From assembly GCF_029871235.1 (NCBI RefSeq), contig NZ_SSOM01000080.1:248152-312151 (forward strand): a stretch of DNA of 64,000 bases. The letters run 5' to 3'. The position numbers and the translations under genes were made by a program. Below are positions 46,369 through 54,917 of this stretch, piece by piece (position 1 is the stretch's first letter; each line of letters opens with the position of its first letter). Origin of the DNA: Pseudomonas sp. BN411 (lineage in GTDB: Bacteria; Pseudomonadota; Gammaproteobacteria; Pseudomonadales; Pseudomonadaceae). The notes below the pieces were generated by a model. That model was not told the DNA's origin. It saw only the letters and a program-made list of their open reading frames with translations, and ran no database searches.

Positions 46369-47355
46369 TCACTGTCGCGGTGCGATACCGCGCTCCAGCA
46401 GGTCGAGCCAGTTCAGGCCCATGATCTTGCGCACCTCTTCCTCGGCGAAGCCGCGTTCGCGCAGGCCTCGGGCGATGACGGGGAAGTCGCGGCTATCACG
46501 GAACCAATGCAGCGGCTCCGGCCAGTCAGCGTTGTCCGCCGAGCCTTCGCCGTAATCCTTGGCCTTGCTCCAACGGCCGTTGCGCATCCACTCCAGCACC
46601 TGCAATGGCTGCTGCTGGCAGAGGTCGGTGCCGATGCCGATGTGGTCGATGCCCATCAGGTCCGCAGTGCGCGCGACCATGTCGCAGAACTCATCGAGCT
46701 GGCACTGCGAACCACCGCGAAGGTGGAAGGGATAGGTGCTGAATCCGAGCAGGCCGCCCGATTCGGCAATGCCGCGAAGCACCGCGTCGGACTTGTTGCG
46801 TTTGGCCGCATGGAAGCTGGTGGGGTTGGCGTGGGAGATGATCACCGGACGGCTCGACAGCTCGATCGCCTCCAGGGTGCTGCGCTCGGCGCTGTGGGAC
46901 ATGTCGATGATCATGCCGACACGGTTCATCTCTTCGATCACCTGGCGGCCGAAACGACTGATGCCATTGTCTTCGCGTTCGTAACAGCCCGAGGCCAGCA
47001 GGCTCTGGTTGTTGTAGGTCAGCTGCATGATGAAGACCCCGAGCTGGCGGAAGACTTCCACCAGGTCGATGTCGTCCTCGATGGGCGAGCAGTTCTGGAA
47101 GCCGAAGAAGATCCCGACGCGCCCTTCCTGCTGCGCCAGGCGGATGTCCGAAGCCTCCCGCACAGGCCGGATCAGGTCCGGGAAGGCCTCGAAGCGGCGA
47201 TTCCATTCGCCGATGCGCGATAACGTCTCACGCGCGGTCTCGTGGTAGGCGATGGTGGCGTGGACGGCACTCAGCCCGCCTTCGCGCATCTGCCTGAACA
47301 GCTCGGGGCTCCAATTGGAATACTGCAGGCCGTCGATCATCAGAAGCTCTTGCAT
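46369..47355 (-). CDS. Membrane-dipeptidase (M19) family protein lacking the HxD motif
   Basis: A 328-residue TIM-barrel protein of the renal dipeptidase family. It keeps DMSHSAERS, ISHANPTSFH and HIGIGTDL. The N-terminal zinc motif, usually D-x-H-x-D, reads IDGLQYSNW, so two metal ligands are lost. I recall similar Pseudomonas proteins next to dimethylglycine catabolism genes (PA5396-like). Actual peptidase activity is doubtful. GGGAGAGA precedes the ATG at 47355. It lies 13 bp after the aldehyde dehydrogenase gene. Confidence 0.85.
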   Translation of the reverse strand: MQELLMIDGLQYSNWSPELFRQMREGGLSAVHATIAYHETARETLSRIGEWNRRFEAFPDLIRPVREASDIRLAQQEGRVGIFFGFQNCSPIEDDIDLVEVFRQLGVFIMQLTYNNQSLLASGCYEREDNGISRFGRQVIEEMNRVGMIIDMSHSAERSTLEAIELSSRPVIISHANPTSFHAAKRNKSDAVLRGIAESGGLLGFSTYPFHLRGGSQCQLDEFCDMVARTADLMGIDHIGIGTDLCQQQPLQVLEWMRNGRWSKAKDYGEGSADNADWPEPLHWFRDSRDFPVIARGLRERGFAEEEVRKIMGLNWLDLLERGIAPRQ

Positions 47356-47368
47356 GGCGCTCTCTCCC

Positions 47369-48811
47369 TCAGGGACGCACATAGACGGTCTTGACCACCG
47401 TGTAGAAATCGCGGGCGTACTGCCCCTGCTCGCGGGGGCCGAAGCTGGAATCCTTGCGACCGCCGAAAGGCACGTGGTAGTCGGTGCCGGCGGTGGGCAG
47501 GTTGACCATCACGCAGCCGGTGTTGGCGCGGCGCTTGAAGTCGCTGGCGTGCTTCAGCGACTGGGTCATGATCCCGGCGGTGAGGCCGAATCGCGTGTCG
47601 TTGAGGATGGCCAGCGCCTCCTCGTAATCCCGCGCCTTGATGACGCAGGCGATCGGGCCGAAGACCTCGTCACGGTTGATGCGCATGTCGTTGCGGGTGT
47701 CTACGAACAGCGCCGGGCGCATGTAGAAGCCTTCGTGCTCCTCCTCGATTCGCTCGCCACCGCACACCAGGCGCGCGCCTTCGGCCCTGGCCTCGTCGAT
47801 GTAGCGAAGGTTCTGCGCCAGTTGGCGCTCGTCGATCACCGGACCGATCTGCACGCCTTCGCGCAGCGGGTGCCCTACCTTGAGCTGCGCCATGCGCTCG
47901 ACCAGCGCCTCGACGAAGCGGTCGTGCACGCCCTCGGTCACGATCAGGCGCGACGACGCGGTGCACTTCTGGCCGGTGCCGAAGAAGGCACCATTCACCG
48001 CGCACTCCACCGCCAGTGGCAGGTCGGCGTCGTCGAGCACCACCAGGGCGTTCTTGCTGCCCATTTCCAACTGGCAGCGGACGAAGTTGGCGGCGGTGGC
48101 AGCGGCGACCCGGCGGCCGGTATCCACCGACCCGGTGAAGCTCAAGGCATTGATGCCGGTGGAGTGGATCAGGCGTTCGCCAACCTCGGCACCGCTGCCC
48201 ATCACCAGGTTGAAAGTCCCGGCCGGCAGCGCCTGGCGGGCGATGATCTCGGTCAGTGCCCAGGCGCTGGCCGGTACGGCATTGGCGGGTTTGAACACCA
48301 CTGCGTTGCCGAATGCCAGGGCCGGGGCGATCTTCCAGGCGGCGGTGGCCATCGGGAAGTTCCAGGGGGTGATGATCGCGACCACGCCGACGGGCTCGCG
48401 GCGTACCTCGATTTCCACGCCGGGGCGCACCGAGTCCGCCGTCTCGCCCATCTGCCGCAGAACCTCGGCGGCGTAATAGTGGAAGAACTGACCGGAGCGG
48501 TAGACCTCGCCAACGCCTTCGGCCAGGGTCTTGCCCTCTTCCCGCGACAGTTGTTCGCCCAGTTCGGCCTTGCGAGCGATCAGTTCGTCGCCAATGGCCA
48601 TGAGCACCTGGTAGCGCTCCTCCAGCCCGCTGCGCGCCCAGATGACCTGGGCTGCTGTGGCGGCGGCGATCGCCTGGTCCACCTGGCGGGCGTCGGCCTG
48701 GGTGTAGTGGCCCACGACGTCCTCGACGTTCGCGGGGCTTCGGTTGGCAATACTCGAGCCGCCTTCTACCCAGGCGCCGTCGATGTAGTTGCTGAAGATC
48801 TTGCTGGGCAT
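47369..48811 (-). CDS. Aldehyde dehydrogenase (alpha-ketoglutaric semialdehyde dehydrogenase-like)
   Basis: A 480-residue aldehyde dehydrogenase with Glu at about 249 (LEMGSKN) and Cys at about 283 (GQKCTASSR). The G-S-K variant of the Glu motif and the C-terminal NLPTAGTDYHVPFGGRKDSSFGPREQG are typical of ketoglutaric semialdehyde dehydrogenases. GGAGG lies 5 bases before the ATG at 48811. It is the first gene of the minus-strand run ALDH - dipeptidase-like - BCCT - RidA, divergent from LysR. Confidence 0.9.
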   Translation of the reverse strand: MPSKIFSNYIDGAWVEGGSSIANRSPANVEDVVGHYTQADARQVDQAIAAATAAQVIWARSGLEERYQVLMAIGDELIARKAELGEQLSREEGKTLAEGVGEVYRSGQFFHYYAAEVLRQMGETADSVRPGVEIEVRREPVGVVAIITPWNFPMATAAWKIAPALAFGNAVVFKPANAVPASAWALTEIIARQALPAGTFNLVMGSGAEVGERLIHSTGINALSFTGSVDTGRRVAAATAANFVRCQLEMGSKNALVVLDDADLPLAVECAVNGAFFGTGQKCTASSRLIVTEGVHDRFVEALVERMAQLKVGHPLREGVQIGPVIDERQLAQNLRYIDEARAEGARLVCGGERIEEEHEGFYMRPALFVDTRNDMRINRDEVFGPIACVIKARDYEEALAILNDTRFGLTAGIMTQSLKHASDFKRRANTGCVMVNLPTAGTDYHVPFGGRKDSSFGPREQGQYARDFYTVVKTVYVRP

Positions 48812-48860
48812 ACGCACCTCCGTTCTCGCTTTGAGCGCATGGTAGGTGCCACCTCAGATA

Positions 48861-48874
48861 AACTAAAATTAGTT
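48861..48874. promoter_or_regulatory. Dyad in the ALDH-LysR divergent promoter
   Basis: AACTAA-AA-TTAGTT, a perfect 6-2-6 palindrome. It is centred between the two divergent starts (50 bp from ALDH, 31 bp from LysR) in an AT-rich stretch and is a plausible LysR-type operator. Confidence 0.5.
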
Positions 48875-48904
48875 GTGAATATCTCTTGATAAGGAAAACT
48901 TACC

Positions 48905-49810
48905 ATGCTGCCCGACCTGAAGATCGTCCAGTTGCGCCACTTCGTCTGGGTTGCGGAGCTTCAGGGTTTCCATGCGGCAGCCGAGCGGGCGCACCGCACC
49001 CAGCCGGCCATTTCGCTGTCCATCCGCGACCTGGAGGGCAAGCTGGGCCAGGCCCTTTTCGAGAAGCGCAACGCACGCGTCACCAAGCCCGAGCTGACGC
49101 CCTTCGGCTTGCAGTTCCTCGCCTATGCCAAGGAATTGATCGATCACCATGATCGCGTGGTGCGCGACATGAGCCTGATCGCCCAGTACAAGTCGGGGCA
49201 TCTGCGTATCGCCTCGGTGCCCTCCATTGCCAGCCGCCTGCTGCCCGACATCCTCACTCGCTTCATAGGCGACGCCACGGACCTGCACGTCAGCCTGTTC
49301 GATGACAACTCCGAAGCGGTGCTGACCATGGTGGAGAACCAGCAGGTGGATTTCGGTATCTCCAGCCTCTGGGAACCGGAAAGCGATATCCGCTTCATTC
49401 CCATCTGGGAAGACAGCATCGGTGTGGTCTGCCACCAGGCTCACCCGCGGGCATCCGAGGAACAGATCGGCTGGCAGCAATTGCGCGGCGAGCGTCTGAT
49501 CGCTAACGGCACCTCCCGCCTGCTGGCTGGTACCAGCGCCGAGGAGCTGGTGGCCGATTCGCAGTTCTACATTTCCAACATGATCTCGCTGCTGGCGATG
49601 ATCGAGGCCGGCATGGGCATCACCACCCTGCCCCGCTTCGCCTTCCCCGCCGAAGCCGGCCAGTTGCGCTTCATTCCCCTGGCGGACCCGCTGGTGACCC
49701 GCGACATAGGTATCGTCCGCCTGGCTAACCGCTCCCTGCCGGTGGCCGCCCAGGCACTGTTCGAGTTCATCCTGCGGGACAACGAACTCGAACCGGACGA
49801 CTGGCGCTAG
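48905..49810 (+). CDS. LysR-family transcriptional regulator
   Basis: A 301-residue LysR regulator with an N-terminal helix-turn-helix (FHAAAERAHRTQPAISLSIRDLE) and an effector domain. AAGGA lies upstream of the ATG. It is divergent from the ALDH-dipeptidase-BCCT-RidA run and probably controls it. Effector unknown. Confidence 0.93.
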   Translation: MLPDLKIVQLRHFVWVAELQGFHAAAERAHRTQPAISLSIRDLEGKLGQALFEKRNARVTKPELTPFGLQFLAYAKELIDHHDRVVRDMSLIAQYKSGHLRIASVPSIASRLLPDILTRFIGDATDLHVSLFDDNSEAVLTMVENQQVDFGISSLWEPESDIRFIPIWEDSIGVVCHQAHPRASEEQIGWQQLRGERLIANGTSRLLAGTSAEELVADSQFYISNMISLLAMIEAGMGITTLPRFAFPAEAGQLRFIPLADPLVTRDIGIVRLANRSLPVAAQALFEFILRDNELEPDDWR

Positions 49811-49982
49811 CCACACTGATCGATCAAACCATTTGAATAAGGATTGCTTATCAGGCGATAGGGCGATCTGAATTGCTCGGGGACGCCGGCTGTCCCACCA
49901 TCGACGGCAGATCAATAACAAGCCGCCTCCCAGTCGCCACCGGGCAACGGGTACGCGGTGCACGCCAGTTGAGGGCCCCAGA

Positions 49983-51704
49983 ATGAGCACCCCTTCAATC
50001 ATGGAATCCGGTCTGCCCGAGGCCGCGTCCCTGCCCATGCGCCCCGCCAGCCTGGTCATGGACCTGGAACGTCTGGGCAGCCTGCACCAGAGCCGATTGA
50101 GCTTCATGCGCAGCCTGGTCCGCCGGATCATGCGCGAGCGTTGGCAGATCGACGCGCAGCGCTTCGACCTGGATGCCGAGGGCTACGGCACGGTGATCTA
50201 CCGTATCCGTACACCCAGAGACCTATTCAGTTTCGTACTTTTCTCTCAGTACCTGGCACCGGAAAAGCGCAATGACCGGGTCATCGCCAGCGAGTGGGAC
50301 CTGACCATGGCGCTCTGCGAGGGCGAAGTCGAGGATGCCTATGTCGACTACCTGCGCCGCAACGTACCGCTGCAGGAAGCCGGCCGGCTCGACGCCAAAG
50401 TGATGGTGCTGTCACGCGCCAACCGCAGCGTGCGCAATTTCGACAGCGTGGTGGATGCCCTTGCCGGTGGCCGGCAGCCAGACGTCGCCCAGATCGCGCG
50501 GGTCGGCTACCTCTATCGGACAACGGCGGTCTACGGCAGCGGCAAGTTGGGCATGGCCGACTGGGAGAAGGTCAGCCGCAAGCACCCGGACTTCGCCCGG
50601 CCCTTTGCCGCCGAAATGTTCACCTGTTTCATGCTGCGCAATTTCAGCCTGCAGCAAGCCGAGTACATCGCCCGACGCCGCTCACCGGCCACTGCCGTGA
50701 CGCTGGAGCCGAGACTCAAGCGCTACTTCGGCATCGGCAATTCCACCGGCCTCGGCATGGCCCCCTACCTGATCAATCACCCGCAACTGATCAGCCGATG
50801 GATCGAAATGCGTGAACTGGCCCTGGCGCGCATCCTTGCGTCTCCCCAGGTGGCTGCCGAACGGCTAGAACGCCTGCCACAGCTGGTGGACCGCGCCATT
50901 CGCCATCTCGAGGAAACCTTCACCGAAGATGAATGGCAGACCGGTAACAACCAACGCGTACTGGCGGACCTGCAAGCCCTGCACGAGCACCTGGACCAGT
51001 ATCCGCGGCAAACCTGGCAGCCTCTTCTGGACTGGGCACAGCGCCACGCCAGCCTGCAGGGCCAGGAACTGATCAACTGCATCCTGCTGGAGCTTCACCC
51101 CGAGCTAGTGGACGAACTCGAAGATCGGCTCGCCCTGCCCGAGCAGCTCGAATTGAACCCGGAAATGCCCGTCATCCGCCTTAAAGCGTTGATCGAGGCG
51201 AATTACGACTGGGCCCTGGCAATCGATTTCAACGCAGACGGCGCCCAGGAAACTTTCTGGTACCGGTCCGAAGAAAAGCAGGAGCCGCGGCTCGGCAGCT
51301 GCAGCCTCGATGAAGGTCGGGAAAAGCAGATGCCCCTTGGCATCGGCTACCTGGTGCAGCAGTGCTACCAGCGGCTCACCGAGTACGTGGCCGAGAACCC
51401 GAAACACACGGTTGCGCGCTTCCTGCTGCGCCACCCGGAACAGCGCGGCATTGTCCGCCGCATTCAAGGGATGGCGTTGACCCACTACGGCGAGATTCGC
51501 GCCAATCTGCTGGATCGCGACGTACTGCCCATGCACCTGCTGCGTTGCAAGCTGTCGTTCTTCGGGGTGAGCAAGTTCGACCCACGCTCACGTCTGTGGG
51601 TCCGCAACACCATGTTCCAGGGCGCCCCCTTGCTGGAGGATATCGGCCATCCCTTCGACGATGACTGGTTCCTGCCGCTCGCCCCTAGCCAGGAGAAGTC
51701 TTGA
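49983..51704 (+). CDS. Large conserved hypothetical protein
   Basis: A 573-residue soluble protein with no membrane segment or signal peptide. It is rich in Arg/Glu/Leu helices and contains strings such as RSLVRRIMRERWQID, YRIRTPRDLFSFVLFSQYLAP and GIGNSTGLGMAPYLINHP. I recognise no domain. Its stop overlaps the ATG of a DUF3726-like gene by one base, so the two act together. Codon use is chromosome-like, so it is not obviously mobile DNA. It follows the LysR gene by 172 bp. Confidence 0.8.
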   Translation: MSTPSIMESGLPEAASLPMRPASLVMDLERLGSLHQSRLSFMRSLVRRIMRERWQIDAQRFDLDAEGYGTVIYRIRTPRDLFSFVLFSQYLAPEKRNDRVIASEWDLTMALCEGEVEDAYVDYLRRNVPLQEAGRLDAKVMVLSRANRSVRNFDSVVDALAGGRQPDVAQIARVGYLYRTTAVYGSGKLGMADWEKVSRKHPDFARPFAAEMFTCFMLRNFSLQQAEYIARRRSPATAVTLEPRLKRYFGIGNSTGLGMAPYLINHPQLISRWIEMRELALARILASPQVAAERLERLPQLVDRAIRHLEETFTEDEWQTGNNQRVLADLQALHEHLDQYPRQTWQPLLDWAQRHASLQGQELINCILLELHPELVDELEDRLALPEQLELNPEMPVIRLKALIEANYDWALAIDFNADGAQETFWYRSEEKQEPRLGSCSLDEGREKQMPLGIGYLVQQCYQRLTEYVAENPKHTVARFLLRHPEQRGIVRRIQGMALTHYGEIRANLLDRDVLPMHLLRCKLSFFGVSKFDPRSRLWVRNTMFQGAPLLEDIGHPFDDDWFLPLAPSQEKS

Positions 51705-52447
51705 TGCTGATTTCCGCCAACGAACTTACCGCCCTGCTCAAACGCGTTTTCGAGGGCATGGGCTATACGCCGGGGCACTATGAGGACGCCGCCGCCCTGG
51801 TCAGCTGGCTGCAATTACACCGCGAAGACGGTCTCGGTGAACTCGAGCGAGCGCTGGACTTGGTTGCCGACCGTGACCGCCAGGCCAACGAGCTGGTCGC
51901 TGAAGGACCGGCCACTTTGATTGCCGAGTGCCATGGCCGCAGCGCCCTGAACTGCTTGCCGATACTGCTGGAACTGGCTTGTGTGCAGGCACTGGAGCAA
52001 GGCTCGATCCGTGTGGAAATCCGGCACTGCCACAACCGCAAGTTCATCCTCAAACTACTGGCGGACTGCGCACGGCAAGGGTTATGGGCCCAGGCGCGCT
52101 GGGATAACGGCCATGACCGGGTGCGCCGTCACGTCGCCCGGATCGAAGCCGGAGCCGCCTACCCGAGCTACCGGGAATACCGGCTTCCTGATCATCCGCC
52201 CCAGGCGAATCGGCAGTCGCTGACGCTGGATCTGGGCACGGTCACCCACCCGAAACCGGAGCTTGAAGTCGGGGCTGCCTGGGAGGAACGCTGCGTTACT
52301 CCGGCGGACTTTGCCCTCGCCCGCCAGCAGGCCCTGGAAAATGGAACGGAGATTTCCCCGGCCCTGTGGCAACGCCTCAACCAGCTCTCTGAAGCGGTAC
52401 TGGTGGAAAGCTCTGAACGCTCGCGCAGCGGTGCAGGCGGACGCTGA
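51704..52447 (+). CDS. DUF3726-like protein
   Basis: A 247-residue protein. The N-terminus (MLISANELTALLKRVFEGMGYTPG, then AAALVSWLQLHREDGLGELERAL) has the pattern I associate with DUF3726. Function is uncharacterised. The start ATG overlaps the previous gene in TGATG, implying coupled translation. Given its place beside betaine and amine catabolism clusters, a role in that metabolism is possible, but this is only inference. Confidence 0.7.
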   Translation: MLISANELTALLKRVFEGMGYTPGHYEDAAALVSWLQLHREDGLGELERALDLVADRDRQANELVAEGPATLIAECHGRSALNCLPILLELACVQALEQGSIRVEIRHCHNRKFILKLLADCARQGLWAQARWDNGHDRVRRHVARIEAGAAYPSYREYRLPDHPPQANRQSLTLDLGTVTHPKPELEVGAAWEERCVTPADFALARQQALENGTEISPALWQRLNQLSEAVLVESSERSRSGAGGR

Positions 52448-52849
52448 GCATCATGGCTCCGGCTGCCCGGTCGCGATGAATCCTTGGTTGTCGGGCCGCC
52501 GGCTCTAACCCTTTGGGTAGGCCGCTGAAGATGGATGCGCGGCTTGAGTGCTACGCATGGCGAATCCACTTGGGCAGGCCTGGGTTTCATGACATGTCGT
52601 TCGTCAAAGTGAACGGTGTCATGTCGCGGGAACGGGATCCGTCACAGCGACGGTCATCCAGTTCAAATTGAAACGACGTGCTGGGCGAGAGGTCACTTAG
52701 GCCACTTGCCCTTCCACGCACCCGCTCCGGCGGGGTTTTGAGTGCTCGGAAAACCGCCATATCGCATGGAGGTGTCGAGGGCATGCAAATTCACATCGAC
52801 TCAACGACGCAGGACCCATGTCGTGAGCTGAATTGATTCTGACGGTCAG
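52448..52849. other. Start of the second accessory patch, no confident gene
   Basis: About 400 bp. A 65-codon reverse frame at 52587-52784 exists but lacks a clear ribosome site. A hairpin around ACCCGCTCCGGCGGGGTTTT (about 52718-52738) looks like a terminator. Composition differs from the genes to the left. Confidence 0.5.
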
Positions 52850-53062
52850 CTACCGCGCGGGTCGCGTAGTAGCTTCTCCTTGCTCTCCCGTGCCTGGTGG
52901 GAGTGGAGAGATTAGGTTTGCATTCCGGGCGTATGGATAGTGCCGCAACAACCAACTCGCTTCACGCCGGACATTCCTCGACATTTTTGTGTCGTTGGCC
53001 AGTCCCATCAGTAAGTTCCACACCCGGTAGACCGATTGCGCTCGCGCATTGGACGGATTCAT
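52850..53062 (-). CDS. BPSL0761-like small protein, copy A
   Basis: A 70-residue protein (begins MNPSNARAQSVYRVW). It shares the pattern S-N-x-R-x(2)-S-(V/I)-(Y/F), W-(N/D)-(L/F)-L, VR(R/Q)EA(S/A)WL(L/V)(R/K)H(Y/H)PY with the protein at 54651. The pattern resembles the BPSL0761 family of island-borne proteins. AAGGGG precedes the ATG. The gene and about 160 bp of upstream DNA are duplicated at 54651-55080. Function unknown. Confidence 0.6.
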   Translation of the reverse strand: MNPSNARAQSVYRVWNLLMGLANDTKMSRNVRREASWLLRHYPYARNANLISPLPPGTGEQGEATTRPAR

Positions 53063-53225
53063 ACACTACCCCTTGAAACTCGATTGAATGGCCCCTGCCG
53101 GTGCATGAGGCTCACGAAATATCAATCTACTGAATCCGGGCAAGTCCAAATATCGTCGTTCACAGACACCTGCTGTAGAGATTGCGACGAGTACTTGTAG
53201 TGGATTGGCGACAAGTCCGTCCGGC
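53063..53225 (-). promoter_or_regulatory. Conserved upstream block of copy A
   Basis: It shares with 54918-55080 several matched blocks, for example gttcac(a/g)gacan(c/t)tgctgt and cttgtagtggat(t/c)ggcgaca. It is probably the promoter/operator region of the small minus-strand gene. Confidence 0.5.
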
Positions 53226-53313
53226 GGCGCCTGCCAGCCGAATCAGCAGCACGATTACGCTCGACCAGGAGCAGGATTCGGCTCGACGTTTTCAACGACT
53301 CAAAGACGATCTC

Positions 53314-53502
53314 CTAACCGCCCTGGCGCCCTACCCAGCCGGAGGTTTGCTCGATCTCTGCGATCGGGGAAACGGAGTGCGACTGCTCCAGCCATCGGTA
53401 TCTGGGGTCATTGCCGACGAGCCCAGCAGTCGCTTTGGCAACCACCTGATCACCTACACCAAGGTCCTTTGCCGCCGCCAGGACCGCCACCAGCGCCTGC
53501 AT
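53314..53502 (-). CDS. Possible small hypothetical gene
   Basis: A 62-residue frame starting at an ATG with GAGAG 8 bases upstream (MQALVAVLAAAKDLGVGDQ). The composition is protein-like, but a plus-strand frame overlaps it. No family recognised. Confidence 0.3.
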   Translation of the reverse strand: MQALVAVLAAAKDLGVGDQVVAKATAGLVGNDPRYRWLEQSHSVSPIAEIEQTSGWVGRQGG

Positions 53503-53699
53503 CAAGGCAATCTCTCAGTCATTCTTCATCGGGACATCCACCCAGGGTGCCTTATCCCAAGTCAATAAGCTCCAACAGCCAACGCGCCAGCACCACACGA
53601 CGCAGTGCTCTGGATCGCAGACGAAAGGAACAGTCGCGTGAAGAAAACGATCGGCCAATTTGCCGGCTTCCTTGGGTAGTCGAATTCAACCCGCCCCAG

Positions 53700-53960
53700 T
53701 CACCCCATTTCTGGCCCCCTGTACACCACTCTGGCGACAGAGCCTTTGGCAACCATCGTCCCAGACTCAAGCTTCTCGGCGAGCAGATGCAAGGAGTCGA
53801 CGTTCTGGTGCAGCAAGGCGATCGCATCCATAAGAGCCAACGCCTGCCTCCCCGGTAAGCCCCTGGCAACCAGCCAGATGGGTACGGTGGCTTCCTCGCA
53901 CCGCATTTCAATTTTCAGCAACTCCTGGCACAGCTGCTGGTTCAATTGGTTCATGCCCAT
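53700..53960 (-). CDS. Small hypothetical protein
   Basis: An 86-residue, mostly helical protein (NQLCQELLKIEMRCEEATVPIW, then QALALMDAIALLHQNVDSLHLLAEKLESGT). GGGG lies about 8 bases before the first ATG; a second ATG two codons later is possible. No domain recognised. It is oriented with the other small minus-strand genes of the patch. Confidence 0.45.
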   Translation of the reverse strand: MGMNQLNQQLCQELLKIEMRCEEATVPIWLVARGLPGRQALALMDAIALLHQNVDSLHLLAEKLESGTMVAKGSVARVVYRGPEMG

Positions 53961-54400
53961 GATTCACACCCCACGTGCCGACGGGGCGCATGGCAATGAC
54001 CTTACCCGCCTATGGCCTCGCGTCTATCGACGAGAGAAAGCTCGCCTCTCTGCGCGCCTTTTGCAGCCACATCAGCTGTCGTTCGAGGCGATGCAATCAC
54101 CCGTATGGCGGGACCTCCATCAAAGTTTGACTCTCACGGAAGCTGGGCATTCAACCTCAATTAACGCGACCAGAGATGACGCCAGATTTTCTGACGCGTT
54201 ATTAAGAAAGCGGCTCGCGTTCGTAAGCAGCAGTTGCCTGGCCAGAGGCAGGGCAATCGGAGGCGCGACAGAATTTCCGGCTGCCGAGAATCGGCGGCCG
54301 GCACTCGTACCGCAGGAACTGGCCCGACTTTTCACCCGTTGCCTGAATCTGATCGTGGATAGACCGGAAGAGGCCGACGGGAGTGAGCCATGCGCGGTGG
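53961..54400. other. Accessory stretch without a confident gene
   Basis: Open frames overlap on both strands. The plus-strand frame from 53959 uses AGA, AGG and GTA codons rare in this genome and runs antisense into the zinc-ribbon gene. None has supporting signals. Confidence 0.4.
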
Positions 54401-54607
54401 TCATCCCTCCATCCAGCACACAGCCCAGAGCCCCTTGGTCGGCTCGATCTTCAGCCACTCCTTTCCGCACTCCAGGCAGCGCATGCGAATGCAACGCCTG
54501 CCAACGGGTGCGCTCTCAACGCAAACTGCCATCAGTGCTCCGTAGCCACGCCGACGGGTAGGGTCCGGCTCAGCCACCATTGCCTCACAACTGGCACAGA
54601 TGCCCAT
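54401..54607 (-). CDS. Small zinc-ribbon-like protein
   Basis: A 68-residue protein (starts MGICASCEAM) with CAS-C near the N-terminus and RCLECGKEWLKIE in the C-terminal half. Two C-x-x-C pairs spaced about 40 residues apart suggest a zinc ribbon. It is downstream of BPSL0761-like copy B on the same strand with a 43-bp gap. Function unknown. Confidence 0.5.
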   Translation of the reverse strand: MGICASCEAMVAEPDPTRRRGYGALMAVCVESAPVGRRCIRMRCLECGKEWLKIEPTKGLWAVCWMEG

Positions 54608-54650
54608 TTCACGCTCATTCTGAAGCGCACCACTGACCAAGTGATGCTGC

Positions 54651-54917
54651 TTACCAGTGCCTGCAACCAAGCGTCATCCGCACAGGCGGCATTGCATCGA
54701 ACGACTGGTCATCGTCGTCTCCACGCTGTAGCTGTTCCTCGCCCCTCTCTGAACGAACAGACAGATTCAGGTGGATCTTTTGAGAGTACGGATGGTGCTT
54801 TACCAACCAGGCCGCTTCCTGCCGGACTTCCTTCGGCAGATCAGCGTCCTGGGCTACCCCAATCAGAAAGTCCCATTCCTGGAAGATCGATCGAGTCCGA
54901 AAATTCGAGAGATTCAT
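54651..54917 (-). CDS. BPSL0761-like small protein, copy B
   Basis: An 88-residue paralogue of the 52850 protein (MNLSNFRTRSIFQEWDFLIG, then PKEVRQEAAWLVKHHPYSQ). AGGGGG precedes the ATG. Its C-terminus diverges and is longer than copy A. It heads a small run with the zinc-ribbon gene. Confidence 0.6.
   Translation of the reverse strand: MNLSNFRTRSIFQEWDFLIGVAQDADLPKEVRQEAAWLVKHHPYSQKIHLNLSVRSERGEEQLQRGDDDDQSFDAMPPVRMTLGCRHW

Noticed and set aside
44352-46424. 690-codon plus-strand frame
   Set aside because: Antisense to the RidA and BCCT genes; its Gln/His/Arg/Asp-rich composition is typical of an antisense shadow.
47252-48889. 545-codon plus-strand frame
   Set aside because: Antisense to the aldehyde dehydrogenase gene.
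53746-54561. 271-codon plus-strand frame in the accessory patch
   Set aside because: It overlaps two better supported minus-strand small genes, lacks a ribosome site, and its composition changes along its length.
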